Shown one piece after another: positions 8,225-17,548 of a stretch of 64,000 nt of DNA (its first letter is position 1; every line of letters starts with the position of its first letter). Location: assembly GCF_014297575.1 (NCBI RefSeq), contig NZ_CP060412.1, positions 3,968,001 through 4,032,000 of the forward strand, read 5' to 3'. The notes beneath the pieces are model-generated. The model saw only the letters and a program-made list of their open reading frames with translations, ran no database searches and was not told the DNA's origin. The translations under genes were made by a program, and so were the position numbers. This DNA comes from Dyella telluris (GTDB lineage Bacteria; Pseudomonadota; Gammaproteobacteria; Xanthomonadales; Rhodanobacteraceae).

Positions 8225-8295
8225 GTTTTTCCGGCAACCAACACATTCAAGCGGACTGGGTCGATCCATGCCCAGCCATCAAAGGGAAATGACAG

Positions 8296-9039
8296 ATGAG
8301 CAAGCCCCTGCAAGGTGAAATTGCCCTCGTGACCGGCGCCAGCCGCGGCATCGGCGCTGCCATTGCCGATGAGCTCGCATCGCAGGGCGCCACCGTCATC
8401 GGCACGGCGACCAGCGAAAGTGGTGCAGCGGCGATTGGTGAGCGTCTTGCCGCGAACGGCGGCCATGGCCGCATGCTCAACGTGACCGACGGCGCTTCCA
8501 TCGACGCGCTGATCGATGGCATTGCCAAGGAATTCGGTCCCGTGTCGATCCTGGTCAACAACGCAGGCATCACGCGCGATCAGCTGCTGATGCGCATGCG
8601 CGACGAAGACTGGCAGGCCATCCTGGATACCAACCTCACCTCCGTGTACCGCGCCTCCAAGGCGGTGATGCGCGGCATGATGAAGGCGCGCAAGGGTCGC
8701 ATCATCTCGATCGCCTCGGTGATCGGCCTGACCGGCAACCCGGGCCAGGCCAACTACGCGGCGGCCAAGGCCGGCATCATTGCGTTCTCCAAGTCGCTCG
8801 CCCGTGAGATCGGTTCGCGCGGCATTACCGTGAACGTGGTGGCCCCGGGCTTCATCGATACCGACATGACGCGTGCGCTGCCGGAAGAATCCAAGCAGGC
8901 GCTGCTGGGCCAGATCGCCCTGGGCCGTCTGGGTGAAGCCAGCGATATCGCGAAGGCGGTGGGCTTCCTGGCGTCTCCTGCTGCCGCCTACATCACGGGC
9001 GAGACCCTGCACGTCAACGGCGGCATGTACATGCCGTAA
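8296..9039 (+). CDS. fabG: 3-oxoacyl-ACP reductase
   Basis: A 247-residue short-chain dehydrogenase/reductase that reduces 3-oxoacyl-ACP with NADPH. The nucleotide-binding TGASRGIG motif spans residues 13-20, the NNAG motif is at 88-91, and the catalytic Ser141, Tyr154 and Lys158 are in place. The C-terminal ITGETLHVNGGMYMP is the standard FabG ending. An AAGGGAAATGAC stretch precedes the ATG. Position between fabD and acpP confirms the fatty acid role rather than a generic SDR. Confidence 0.96.
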   Translation: MSKPLQGEIALVTGASRGIGAAIADELASQGATVIGTATSESGAAAIGERLAANGGHGRMLNVTDGASIDALIDGIAKEFGPVSILVNNAGITRDQLLMRMRDEDWQAILDTNLTSVYRASKAVMRGMMKARKGRIISIASVIGLTGNPGQANYAAAKAGIIAFSKSLAREIGSRGITVNVVAPGFIDTDMTRALPEESKQALLGQIALGRLGEASDIAKAVGFLASPAAAYITGETLHVNGGMYMP

Positions 9040-9340
9040 GGCGTGAAGAAAGGGCGCCAAGCCCTTCTCGCGCCCCTTATTGTTTCAAACGGCCGGGCCG
9101 CCCCCAGCATTGCTGGATGGGTGTCCGGTGCGCCGGCACGGGCCGGTTTAACAAGGAGTTGTCGCAAGCTCCATCGTTTTAGGCGACAATTGCTTCTTTC
9201 GCGCCGGTCCCGTGGCCTGCGTTTAACGACAGCTGGCGGATCATGGCGGCCCAGGGGCTTAGCCACTACAATCCGCCGGCCATATGTCGGCCACAGGCCG
9301 GCGTTGATCAGGTAACTACTCCTTGGGAGGTATTGGCAAC
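9040..9340. other. fabG-acpP intergenic region, likely acpP promoter/leader
   Basis: No gene seen. A 7-base inverted repeat TTGTCGC/GCGACAA lies at 9159-9165 and 9183-9189. A TACAAT -10-like box at 9267-9272 without a good -35 is followed by a GCCGGCC/GGCCGGC dyad, and a clear GGGAGG ribosome binding site lies before acpP. A separate acpP promoter here would fit the high acyl carrier protein demand. Confidence 0.4.
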
Positions 9341-9580
9341 ATGAGCACCATCGAAGAGCGCGTCAAGAAAATCGTCATCGAGCAGCTGGGCGTGAAGGAA
9401 GAGGAAGTCACGGCGAACGCTTCGTTCGTGGACGATCTGGGCGCTGATTCGCTGGACACCGTTGAACTGGTGATGGCTCTCGAGGAAGAGTTCGAGACCG
9501 AGATTCCGGACGAAGAAGCCGAGAAGATCACCACGGTGCAGCAGGCTGTCGACTACATCAAGGCCCACACCAAGGAGTGA
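9341..9580 (+). CDS. acpP: Acyl carrier protein
   Basis: A 79-residue acidic protein. Ser37 in [11 protein letters not shown] is the site that carries 4'-phosphopantetheine; this carrier holds the growing chain for every enzyme of type II fatty acid synthesis and for lipid A and phospholipid acylation. The start at 9341 follows a strong GGGAGG at a good distance; an in-frame start at 9323 would lie upstream of that ribosome binding site. It is followed by an intrinsic terminator, which would let acpP be made in excess of fabF. Confidence 0.97.
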   Translation: MSTIEERVKKIVIEQLGVKEEEVTANASFVDDLGADSLDTVELVMALEEEFETEIPDEEAEKITTVQQAVDYIKAHTKE

Positions 9581-9638
9581 TCGCTCCCATGCGACAGGCG
9601 CATCCAATGATGCGTCAGTCCATCAGCGATACCGGAAG

Positions 9639-9667
9639 CTGCGCCACATTGGCGCAGTTTTCGTTTC
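9639..9667 (+). terminator. acpP intrinsic terminator
   Basis: Stem CTGCGCC/GGCGCAG with an ACATT loop followed by TTTTCGTTT, 59 bases after acpP and before fabF. Confidence 0.8.
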
Positions 9668-9794
9668 TGCATTTTGCAACGTCCGATCCCGTATGGTGCG
9701 CGCAGCGTGCCCACGGCCCGGATGACGTGGCCGCGGAAGACGCAGACCGCCTGTCGCCAGCGACAGCGCCACGGAAACACATGGGAAGATCAGC

Positions 9795-11033
9795 ATGAGC
9801 AAACGACGTGTGGTTGTAACCGGCCTCGGCATCATTTCGCCGGTCGGCAACGATATCGTGACCGCCTGGGACAACATCCTGAAGGGCGTCAGCGGCATCG
9901 GTGAGGTTACCCATTTCGACGCTACCGCCTATGCCACGCGCATTGCCGGTCAGGTCCGTGACTTCGATCCGGCGCAATGGATCGCGGCCAAAGAGATCAA
10001 GAAGATGGATCCGTTCATCCACTACGGCATCGCCGCGGGCACGCAAGCCCTGCGCGACTCCGGCCTGGAAGTGACGGAAGCCAACGCGCCGCGCATCGGC
10101 GTGGCCGTGGCGGCAGGCATCGGTGGCCTGCACACCATCGAACATACGGCGGTCGAACTGCACGACAAGGGCCCGCGTCGCGTGTCGCCGTTCTTCGTGC
10201 CATCGTCGATCATCAACATGGTCTCCGGCCACCTGTCGATCATGAACGGCCTGAAGGGCCCGAACATCGCCTGCGTGACCGCGTGCACCACCGGTACGCA
10301 CAACATCGGCCTGGCCGCGCGCATGATCCAGTACGGCGATGCCGACGTGATGATCGCCGGCGGCGCCGAGTTCGCCACCACCGGCACCGCCATGGCGGGC
10401 TTCTGCTCGGCCAAGGCCATGTCCACCCGCAACGACGCGCCGACCAAGGCCAGCCGTCCGTGGGACAAGGACCGCGACGGTTTCGTGCTGTCCGACGGCG
10501 CCGGCGTGCTGGTGCTGGAAGAGTACGAACATGCCAAGGCCCGCGGCGCGAAGATCTACGCCGAGCTGGTCGGTTTCGGCATGAGCGGCGACGCGTTCCA
10601 CATCACCGCGCCGAGCGAAGGTGGCGAAGGTGCCGCGCGCAGCATGGAAACCGCGCTGAAGGACGGTGGACTCAACCCGACCGACGTGCAGTACGTGAAC
10701 GCGCACGGTACCTCGACGCCGCTGGGCGACCTGGGCGAAGTGCTGGCCGCCAAGCGCGTGTTTGGTGACCACGCCTACAAGCTGGCCATGAGCTCGACCA
10801 AGTCGGCCACCGGCCACCTGCTGGGTGCCGCCGGTGGCGTGGAAGCGATCTTCACCATCCTCGCCCTGCGCGACCAGGTGTTGCCGCCGACCATCAACCT
10901 CGACGAGCCGGGCGAAGGCTGCGATCTCGACTTCGTGCCGCACACCGCGCGCGACGCCAAGTTCGACGTGGCCATCTCCAACTCGTTCGGTTTTGGTGGC
11001 ACCAACGGCACGCTGGCCTTCCGTCGCGTTTGA
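9795..11033 (+). CDS. fabF: 3-oxoacyl-ACP synthase II (KAS II)
   Basis: A 412-residue KAS II that elongates acyl-ACP with malonyl-ACP. The Cys-His-His triad is visible as Cys164 (TACTTGTH), His304 (VNAHGTSTP) and His341 (SATGHLLGA), with Lys336 beside it. Length and the C-terminal [12 protein letters not shown] are normal. Its last codons touch the start of pabB, making fabF the first gene of a tightly packed unit that runs through holB. In E. coli pabC also follows fabF, so this link between fatty acid and folate-precursor genes is conserved. Confidence 0.97.
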   Translation: MSKRRVVVTGLGIISPVGNDIVTAWDNILKGVSGIGEVTHFDATAYATRIAGQVRDFDPAQWIAAKEIKKMDPFIHYGIAAGTQALRDSGLEVTEANAPRIGVAVAAGIGGLHTIEHTAVELHDKGPRRVSPFFVPSSIINMVSGHLSIMNGLKGPNIACVTACTTGTHNIGLAARMIQYGDADVMIAGGAEFATTGTAMAGFCSAKAMSTRNDAPTKASRPWDKDRDGFVLSDGAGVLVLEEYEHAKARGAKIYAELVGFGMSGDAFHITAPSEGGEGAARSMETALKDGGLNPTDVQYVNAHGTSTPLGDLGEVLAAKRVFGDHAYKLAMSSTKSATGHLLGAAGGVEAIFTILALRDQVLPPTINLDEPGEGCDLDFVPHTARDAKFDVAISNSFGFGGTNGTLAFRRV

Positions 11034-11038
11034 GCGGC

Positions 11039-12406
11039 GTGACCGGCGTCCTTCGCAAGACCCTGCACGGCCGGCGCGATCTCCTCGCGCCGGCCGCTGC
11101 ATTTCCGGAGCGCTATCCGGGCCTGCTGCAGAGCGTGACGCATGGCACGCCGCAGTCGCGTTACGACATTCTTTTCGCGTTTCCGCAGGAAACGCTGGCC
11201 CTGCTCGCCGACGGCCAGCTCATGGATGGGTCGCTCGTCGACGGTCAGGCCCGGCCGCGAGCCGGCCGTTTCCTCGACGTGCTGGATGACGCATGGCGCG
11301 CGGAACGCCTGCCGCGTGATCCGGCGAGCGATCTGCCGTTTCATGGTGGCTGGCTGCTGTTGCTGGCCTACGAACTGGTCGGGGAAATCGAAACCCGCCT
11401 GCGCCTGCGTGCACCCGATGTCGTCCCGACGGCCATTGCCTTGCGTTGCCCGGCGGCGGTGATCGTCGATCACGCGCGCGGCTGCACCGTGCTGGTGGCC
11501 GAAGACGGGCAGCAGGCCTTGCTCGACCGGATGGAGGCGGATCTCGCCGCGCCGCTCGACGTGCCGGCGTTGCCAGTCGCCACGGCTTGCGAGGAAGACG
11601 AGCCGGCGCTGTTCCTTGATGGCGTGGCACGCATCCACGAGCACCTGCATGCCGGCGACATTTTCCAGGTGAATCTGTCGCGCGCGTGGCGTGCGCACTT
11701 CGCCACGTCGCCGACACCGGCTCAGCTGTACCAGTCGTTGCGACGGGCCAACCCCGCGCCATTCGCTGGCCTGTTCCAGCAGCCAACGTGGGCGGTGGTG
11801 AGCTCGTCGCCGGAGCGCCTGGTGGAAGTGCGGGACGGACTCGCGCAGACACGTCCGATTGCGGGTACGCGCCCCCGTACGCCCGGCGACGATGACGTGG
11901 AGCGCATCCGCGAACTCAGCACGCATCCCAAGGAGCGCGCCGAGCACGTCATGCTGATCGACCTGGAGCGCAATGACCTGGGGCGCGTGTGCGTGCCGGG
12001 CACGGTCGAGGTCAACGAGCTGATGGTGGTCGAGAGCTATGCGCACGTGCACCACATCGTGTCGAACGTGCGTGGCCGGCTGCGTGACGACGTCACGCCG
12101 GGTGAGGTCATCGCGGCCACGTTCCCGGGTGGCACCATCACCGGCTGCCCCAAGGTGCGCTGCATGGAAATCATCGCCTCGCTGGAGAACGCGCCGCGCG
12201 GCGCGTACACCGGTGCCATGGGCTATCTGGACCGCAACGGCGATCTCGACCTGAATATCCTGATCCGCACGTTCACGCAGTCGGGCGCCGACGTGAGTCT
12301 GCGCGCCGGTGCCGGCATCGTGGCCGATTCGGTGGCGGAGAGGGAGCTGGACGAAACACGCGCCAAGGCCCGCGGCCTGTTGCGCGCGCTGGGAGTGCAG
12401 GGCTGA
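11039..12406 (+). CDS. pabB: Aminodeoxychorismate synthase component I
   Basis: A chorismate-binding enzyme of about 455 residues that, with a glutamine amidotransferase, makes 4-amino-4-deoxychorismate for folate synthesis. Family motifs are IFQVNLSRAW, VVSSSPERLVEV, HPKERAEHVMLIDLERNDLGRVC and FPGGTITGCPKVRC. The position that is Lys274 in E. coli PabB (PIKGT) is Ala here (PIAGT, about residue 275), as in TrpE-like enzymes and some PabB proteins; the pabC gene directly behind it supports PabB. Two starts are possible: TTG at 11030, overlapping the fabF stop, or GTG at 11039. I list the GTG. No pabA is nearby, so the amidotransferase is presumably elsewhere or shared with anthranilate synthase. 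Confidence 0.88.
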   Translation: MTGVLRKTLHGRRDLLAPAAAFPERYPGLLQSVTHGTPQSRYDILFAFPQETLALLADGQLMDGSLVDGQARPRAGRFLDVLDDAWRAERLPRDPASDLPFHGGWLLLLAYELVGEIETRLRLRAPDVVPTAIALRCPAAVIVDHARGCTVLVAEDGQQALLDRMEADLAAPLDVPALPVATACEEDEPALFLDGVARIHEHLHAGDIFQVNLSRAWRAHFATSPTPAQLYQSLRRANPAPFAGLFQQPTWAVVSSSPERLVEVRDGLAQTRPIAGTRPRTPGDDDVERIRELSTHPKERAEHVMLIDLERNDLGRVCVPGTVEVNELMVVESYAHVHHIVSNVRGRLRDDVTPGEVIAATFPGGTITGCPKVRCMEIIASLENAPRGAYTGAMGYLDRNGDLDLNILIRTFTQSGADVSLRAGAGIVADSVAERELDETRAKARGLLRALGVQG

Positions 12407-13230
12407 TGTCCCACCGCGTGCTGGTCAATGGCGAACCGGCGGCGATGATCTCGGTGTTCGATCGCGGCCTGTCCTACGGTGACGGACTGTTTGAAACGAT
12501 ACGTTTCGTGCATGGCGTGGCACCGCTGTGGTCGCGGCATATGGATCGCCTGCGCGAGGGTTGCCGCCGGCTGCGCCTGCCGCAGCCTGATCCCGAAGCG
12601 CTGCTGCGTGAGGCGGGCGAGGTCACGCATGGCATCGTGCATGCGGTGGTGCGGATCACACTGACCCGTGGCGTGGGCGAACGTGGCTACGCGCCGCCGC
12701 CGTCGCCGACGGTGACCCGCGTCGTCGCCGGTTTTGACGCGCCCCTGATGAGTGGTGAGGCCTACCTTTCCGGGGTGCGCGTGCGCTGGTGCGACACACG
12801 GCTTTCCGCGCAGCCGCTGCTGGCGGGCCTGAAGCATCTCAACCGGCTGGAGCAGGTGCTGGCGCGCGCCGAGTGGTCGGATCCCGCGGTGGCCGAAGGC
12901 CTGATGTGCGATGCCGGCGGGTGGGTGATGTCGGGCACCATGAGCAATCTGTTCGCCGTCATCGATGAGCGCCTGGTCACGCCCGCGCTGGATCGTTGCG
13001 GCGTCGCCGGGGTGGCCCGGGCCGAGCTGCTCGCGGCGCGACCGCAGGCCGTGGTCTCGGATCTGCATCCGACTGATCTTGCGCGGGCCAGCGAGGTTTT
13101 CCTCAGTTCCAGCGTCCGGGGCGTTCTGCCTGTTCAGGCCGTGGGCGATACCGTGTATGTTCCCGGTCCGGTTACTCGCGCCTTGCAACAGCACTGGCGC
13201 GACCTGGGTTTCCCGATGGAGCAGGCATGA
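12406..13230 (+). CDS. pabC: Aminodeoxychorismate lyase
   Basis: A 274-residue fold-type IV PLP enzyme that releases pyruvate from aminodeoxychorismate to give 4-aminobenzoate. The PLP lysine is Lys143 in LLAGLKHLNRLEQVL, which closely matches E. coli PabC. The FDRGLSYGDGLFETI N-terminal motif and the later GTMSNLF segment are typical. Its ATG shares a base with the pabB stop and its own stop overlaps mltG by four bases, so pabB, pabC and mltG are translationally linked. A branched-chain or D-amino acid transaminase is the other option in this fold, but the context decides for PabC. Confidence 0.94.
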   Translation: MSHRVLVNGEPAAMISVFDRGLSYGDGLFETIRFVHGVAPLWSRHMDRLREGCRRLRLPQPDPEALLREAGEVTHGIVHAVVRITLTRGVGERGYAPPPSPTVTRVVAGFDAPLMSGEAYLSGVRVRWCDTRLSAQPLLAGLKHLNRLEQVLARAEWSDPAVAEGLMCDAGGWVMSGTMSNLFAVIDERLVTPALDRCGVAGVARAELLAARPQAVVSDLHPTDLARASEVFLSSSVRGVLPVQAVGDTVYVPGPVTRALQQHWRDLGFPMEQA

Positions 13231-14264
13231 GTCGAGGCAAGATGCAGGGGCGAGCGTTCTGGCGCGGGTTGATCGTGCTGGTGTTGCTGGCGGTGGCTGG
13301 CAGCCTCGTCTACGGCTGGGTGGACTATCAGCGTTTTGTCGGTACGCCACTGACGGTGTCGGCGCAGACGCCGAGCGTGGATGTGGCCAAGGGCAGCAAC
13401 CTGCGTGACGTGGTGGGTCTGCTTCGTGCCCAGCAGGCAACGAACACCGGGCCGCTGTACTGGCGCGTGCTGGCGGAACAGCTTCGCGTGGCCGGTCGCC
13501 TGCATGCCGGCGAGTACGCGTTGACCACGGGCATGACGCCGCGCGATCTGCTGCTCAACATGGCCGCCGGCAAGGTGGTCCAGCGCAACTTCACCATCGT
13601 GGACGGCTGGAACTTCCGTGACCTGCGCCAGGCCCTGGCCAAGGCCGACAAGCTCCGGCAGGACGGTGCCGCGCTGGATGACGCGGCCCTGATGGCGAAG
13701 ATCGGCGCGCCGGGCGAGATGCCGGAAGGTCGCTTCCTGCCTGAAACCTATGCCTATGTGAAAGGCGACAGCGACCTGGACATCCTGCGCCGCGCGCACG
13801 CCGCGATGGTGAAGATGCTCGACACGCTGTGGGCCAAGCGCGACCAGGGGCTGCCGCTGGCCACGCCGTACGACGCGCTGATCCTGGCTTCGATCGTGGA
13901 GAAGGAAACCGGTCGCGCCGACGAGCGCGCCCGGATTGCCGGCGTGTTCATCCGCCGACTGCAGACCCACATGCTGCTGCAGACCGACCCCACCGTGATC
14001 TACGGCATGGGCGAGGCGTACGCGGGTAACATCCACAAGTCGGATCTCACTACCGATACGCCCTACAACACCTATACGCGCCAGGGCCTGCCGCCCACGC
14101 CCATCGCCATGCCCGGCAAGCCCGCACTCGAGGCGGCCCTGCATCCGGCGTCCGGTTCGGAGCTGTATTTCGTGGCGCGTGGCGACGGTACGCACGTGTT
14201 CTCCAGTACGCTGGACGAACACAATCGCAACGTGGCCTGTTTTCAGTTGAAGCGCTGCCAATGA
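13227..14264 (+). CDS. mltG: Endolytic murein transglycosylase MltG
   Basis: A 345-residue YceG-like protein that cleaves nascent peptidoglycan and may set glycan chain length. A short cytoplasmic tail is followed by one membrane segment at about residues 13-30, so the catalytic domain is periplasmic. The catalytic glutamate is expected to be Glu225 in ASIVEKETG; YGMGEAYAGNIHKSDL and PTPIAMPGKPALEAALHP are typical later motifs. It overlaps pabC and tmk by four bases (ATGA) on each side. The pabC-mltG-tmk-holB order is also found in E. coli. Confidence 0.96.
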   Translation: MSRGKMQGRAFWRGLIVLVLLAVAGSLVYGWVDYQRFVGTPLTVSAQTPSVDVAKGSNLRDVVGLLRAQQATNTGPLYWRVLAEQLRVAGRLHAGEYALTTGMTPRDLLLNMAAGKVVQRNFTIVDGWNFRDLRQALAKADKLRQDGAALDDAALMAKIGAPGEMPEGRFLPETYAYVKGDSDLDILRRAHAAMVKMLDTLWAKRDQGLPLATPYDALILASIVEKETGRADERARIAGVFIRRLQTHMLLQTDPTVIYGMGEAYAGNIHKSDLTTDTPYNTYTRQGLPPTPIAMPGKPALEAALHPASGSELYFVARGDGTHVFSSTLDEHNRNVACFQLKRCQ

Positions 14265-14902
14265 CCTCTGTGACCCGCGGCAAACTCATCTCGCTCGAAG
14301 GCGGCGAAGGCGCCGGCAAGAGCACCTTGCTCGCCGGCCTGCAAAAGCACCTGCGGGAGCAGGGCGTGGATCTCGTGCAGACGCGCGAGCCTGGCGGCAC
14401 GCCGCTGGGCGAGGCGGTGCGCGCCATCGTGCTCGATCCGGCCCATCGCGACATGAGCGCGGAAACCGAGTTGCTGCTGATGTTTGCTTCGCGCGCGCAG
14501 CTGGTGCGCGAGTGCATCGAGCCGGCGCTGGCTGCCGGTCAATGGGTGCTGTGCGATCGCTTCACCGATGCCAGCTACGCCTATCAGGGTGGTGGACGCG
14601 GTGTGCCGGCGGAGCGCATCGCTCTGCTCGAGCAGTGGGCCACCCATGGCCTGACGCCCGACCTTACGTTGCTGCTCGACCTGCCAGTGGCTACGGGTCG
14701 CGCCCGCGCTGCCGGTCGCGGCGAAGCGGATCGCATCGAAGTGGAAGGCGACAACTTTTTCGAGCGCGTGCGCGCGGCGTATCGCGCGCGAGCGGCGGCC
14801 GAGCCGGGGCGCTTCCGTATCATCGACGCATCGCTGACGCCGGCCGAGGTGCTGGCGGCATCGGTGGATGCCACGCGTCACCTGTTCGAGGCCATGGCAT
14901 GA
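14261..14902 (+). CDS. tmk: Thymidylate kinase
   Basis: A 213-residue kinase that phosphorylates dTMP to dTDP. The P-loop GGEGAGKST covers residues 14-22, the DRFTDASYAYQGGGRG segment holds the dTMP-binding DR motif, and an RAAGRGEADRIE segment forms the lid. It overlaps mltG upstream and holB downstream by four bases each. Length and motif spacing match the bacterial family. Confidence 0.97.
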   Translation: MTSVTRGKLISLEGGEGAGKSTLLAGLQKHLREQGVDLVQTREPGGTPLGEAVRAIVLDPAHRDMSAETELLLMFASRAQLVRECIEPALAAGQWVLCDRFTDASYAYQGGGRGVPAERIALLEQWATHGLTPDLTLLLDLPVATGRARAAGRGEADRIEVEGDNFFERVRAAYRARAAAEPGRFRIIDASLTPAEVLAASVDATRHLFEAMA

Positions 14903-15834
14903 GCGCCATGCCGTGGCACGCCGAGCATTGGGAGCGACTGCAGGCGCGGCGCGAGCGGAACGCGATGCCTCACGCCCTGTTGCTGTGCGGACCGGCGGGT
15001 CTGGGCAAGCGCGACTTCATGCGTCGTTTCGCCGAAGGCCTGCTGTGCCAGCAACCGCAGCATGGCGAGCCGTGCGGTCAGTGCCGCAGTTGCCTGCTGT
15101 TTGCGGCAGGTACGCATCCGGATTTTGCCGCGCTGAGTTTCGGCCTGCGCAAGGATGGCGTGCAGCGCAGTGAGATCGTGGTGGACCAGATCCGCGACCT
15201 GTCCGCGCGACTGGCCATGGCAAGCCAGTTCGGTGGCTGGCAGATCGTATGCATTGATCCGGCCGACGCCATGAATGCGGCGGCTGCCAACGCCTTGCTT
15301 AAAACGCTGGAAGAACCGTCGCCGCAGACCTTGCTGCTGCTGGTGGCGGACGCCCCGTGGCGGTTGCCGCAGACCATCCGCAGTCGTTGCCAGCGCATCG
15401 AATTCCATCTGCCGTCGCACGACGACGCACTGGCCTGGTTGCAGCAGCGGGGCGTCAAGGATGCCGTCGCCGCATTGACAGCGGCGGCGGGCAATCCGGG
15501 CCTGGCGCTGGCCTGGGCCGAAGACGGTGCCTTGGCCCGGCGGCAGGAAGTGCGCAAGGATCTCGGCGCGCTGGCGGCGGGCCGGGGTGAAGCCATGGAA
15601 GTGGCCAAACGCTGGCTCGACAACGAACCGGCGCAGCGCCTGTGGTTTGCCGCGCAGGCTGCCGCGGAAGAAATGAAGGCCCGCGCCGTGAGCGGGCAGG
15701 GGCCGCTGTCCAGCCAGCTCGATGACGAAGCACTGGACCAGTGGTACATCACTGCCAACCGTACCCGTGATTCCTTGCGCGGCCCGTTGCGTGGTGACCT
15801 GTTGCTGCTGGAATTGCTCGCCCGCTGGCATTGA
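14899..15834 (+). CDS. holB: DNA polymerase III subunit delta prime
   Basis: A 311-residue clamp-loader subunit. The P-loop-like GPAGLGK at residues 31-37 lacks the usual Ser/Thr after the lysine, fitting delta prime, which does not hydrolyse ATP. The zinc-binding cysteines are Cys50, Cys59, Cys62 and Cys65. The LLKTLEEPSPQTLLLL segment is the family signature. The open frame extends upstream to 14512, but the ATG at 14899 overlaps the tmk stop and gives the usual N-terminus. In related bacteria pilZ normally follows; here two extra genes come between. Confidence 0.94.
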   Translation: MSAMPWHAEHWERLQARRERNAMPHALLLCGPAGLGKRDFMRRFAEGLLCQQPQHGEPCGQCRSCLLFAAGTHPDFAALSFGLRKDGVQRSEIVVDQIRDLSARLAMASQFGGWQIVCIDPADAMNAAAANALLKTLEEPSPQTLLLLVADAPWRLPQTIRSRCQRIEFHLPSHDDALAWLQQRGVKDAVAALTAAAGNPGLALAWAEDGALARRQEVRKDLGALAAGRGEAMEVAKRWLDNEPAQRLWFAAQAAAEEMKARAVSGQGPLSSQLDDEALDQWYITANRTRDSLRGPLRGDLLLLELLARWH

Positions 15835-15918
15835 GCGGCCGCAAATATCAGACATGTCGCGCTCGGGCGCTCCCCAAAGGGAAAGCCCGCTGACAGGCCG
15901 TCTGCCTAACCTGTCCGG

Positions 15919-17547
15919 ATGACGTTTTCCTCCCGACGCCACTTCCCCATCTGGCCGTGGATTTCCCTCCTCTTCCTGCTGGTCCTCCGACTGGCGTGGC
16001 TCAACGCGTATACGCTCAATTCGGACGAATCACAGCACGCGCATGTGGCCTGGGCATGGACGCAGGGGTTGCTGCCTTACCGTGACGTGTTCGACAACCA
16101 CGGTCCCTTGTTCGGCTGGCTGCATTCGCCACTGCTGCGCCTGCTGGACAATCGTCCGGACGTGCTGACCTGGCTGCGCCTGGCCATGCAGTTCTGGTAC
16201 GTCGTGGCGCTGGGGGCAACCGGCTGGATGGCGCGTCGCCTCTATGGTTGGCGCGTGGCCCTGGTGGTGGTGTTTGTCGCCGGATTGTTCCCGCGCTTCT
16301 TCATCGTCAGCGGACAGTTCCGCACGGACGACATGTGGATGGCGATGTGGCTGTTGGGGTTGTCCTTCGTTGCAGGGGCGCCGCCGCGTACCTGGCGTTA
16401 TTTCCTGGCCGGACTCGCCTTTGGCTGTGCGTTGTCGGTTTCGCAGAAGACGCTGGTGCTGCTGGCCACGACGGTGGTGGCGGCTGGCGTGGTCCGCCTG
16501 TGGCGGCCGGCGGATGCACCGCGTGCCGGCGTCCGTTGCTGGGTCGCCACCTTGCTGGGCCTGCTGGTGGTTCCCGCCATCTTCCTGGCCTGGCTGGCCT
16601 CGCATGGCTTGCTGGGCGATGCCTGGTTCGGGCTGGCTGGCTACAACGTCGGTGGTGCCAGCAAGCGACATGCCGCGCAGCAGTGGTTGTGGTTCGTGCT
16701 GCTTGCCGCCGTGCTGGTGGTGGCCTGCCTGCGCCAGGCGCGTCAGCATTCGGAGCACGGTTTCGACTGGATCGTGTTCTTCGGCCTGCAGGGCGGCCTG
16801 TATGTGCTGCTGATCTGGTTCATCTGGCCGCTCATCACCAAGCAGGATTTCCTGCCGGTCATTCCCACGCTGACCATCGCCGCGGCGGGTTGGGCGTCCA
16901 CCTGGCAATGGCTCGGGCGTCGCCCCCAGTTACGGCAGGCATTGCCCATCGTGGTCGTGACACTGGAGCTGGCGACGGTGGTGGCCTACGCGCCGCCGTG
17001 GCAGGACAATCTGGCCGCGCAGCGCGCCGAGCTGGCCACCGTGCTTCGCTACACCAATGAAAGCGACACGGTGATGGATCCCAAGGGGGACATGATCTTC
17101 CGCTCGCGCCCGTACTACCCTGTGCTGGAAAGCCTGGCCATGCGCCGGCTGCGTCGCGGCCAGATGGTCGACACCATTTCGGACGACCTGATCAATCACC
17201 AGACCATGCTGGTGATCCTGCGTCGCCTGCCATCGGCGAGTGCACGCTTCGTGATGCTCAATTACATGCGTGCGGACGACGGGGACATCTGGGTGGCCGG
17301 GAGGCTCTTCCCGGATTCCCGCATGGAACAGACCCTCGAAGTGAATGTGCCCGGAGACTATGTGGTGACCGATGGCCACCAGCGCCTCAGCGGCAGCCTC
17401 GATGGTGGCCCGGTGACCGATCACTGGACCCTCGGTCGCGGAACCCATCACCTGGTGGTGAGCAACGGCACGCCGGTGGCCTGGGTGTGGTCGCAGGCCT
17501 TCGATCGCGGCTGGCGTCCTGCGCCACCGGTTGTCGCGGGAGGCTGA
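15919..17547 (+). CDS. GT39-like polytopic membrane glycosyltransferase
   Basis: A 542-residue protein with many hydrophobic segments. The N-terminal loop after the first helix contains Asp36-Glu37 (LNSDESQH) and a downstream FDNHGPLFGW segment, which resembles the acidic first loop of GT39/PMT-type glycosyltransferases and related DUF-type membrane transferases. The last 100 or so residues are soluble and end in a small domain (HHLVVSNGTPVAWVW). It starts 84 bases after holB and ends one base before the ribosome-bound start of the PIG-L gene, so the two are surely co-expressed. The combination suggests building and N-deacetylating a glycan or glycolipid. The substrate is not known. Confidence 0.7.
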   Translation: MTFSSRRHFPIWPWISLLFLLVLRLAWLNAYTLNSDESQHAHVAWAWTQGLLPYRDVFDNHGPLFGWLHSPLLRLLDNRPDVLTWLRLAMQFWYVVALGATGWMARRLYGWRVALVVVFVAGLFPRFFIVSGQFRTDDMWMAMWLLGLSFVAGAPPRTWRYFLAGLAFGCALSVSQKTLVLLATTVVAAGVVRLWRPADAPRAGVRCWVATLLGLLVVPAIFLAWLASHGLLGDAWFGLAGYNVGGASKRHAAQQWLWFVLLAAVLVVACLRQARQHSEHGFDWIVFFGLQGGLYVLLIWFIWPLITKQDFLPVIPTLTIAAAGWASTWQWLGRRPQLRQALPIVVVTLELATVVAYAPPWQDNLAAQRAELATVLRYTNESDTVMDPKGDMIFRSRPYYPVLESLAMRRLRRGQMVDTISDDLINHQTMLVILRRLPSASARFVMLNYMRADDGDIWVAGRLFPDSRMEQTLEVNVPGDYVVTDGHQRLSGSLDGGPVTDHWTLGRGTHHLVVSNGTPVAWVWSQAFDRGWRPAPPVVAGG

Positions 17548-17548
17548 G

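Noticed and set aside
9577..9798. Short open frame between acpP and fabF
   Set aside because: It spans the acpP terminator hairpin, has no ribosome binding site and no recognisable protein.
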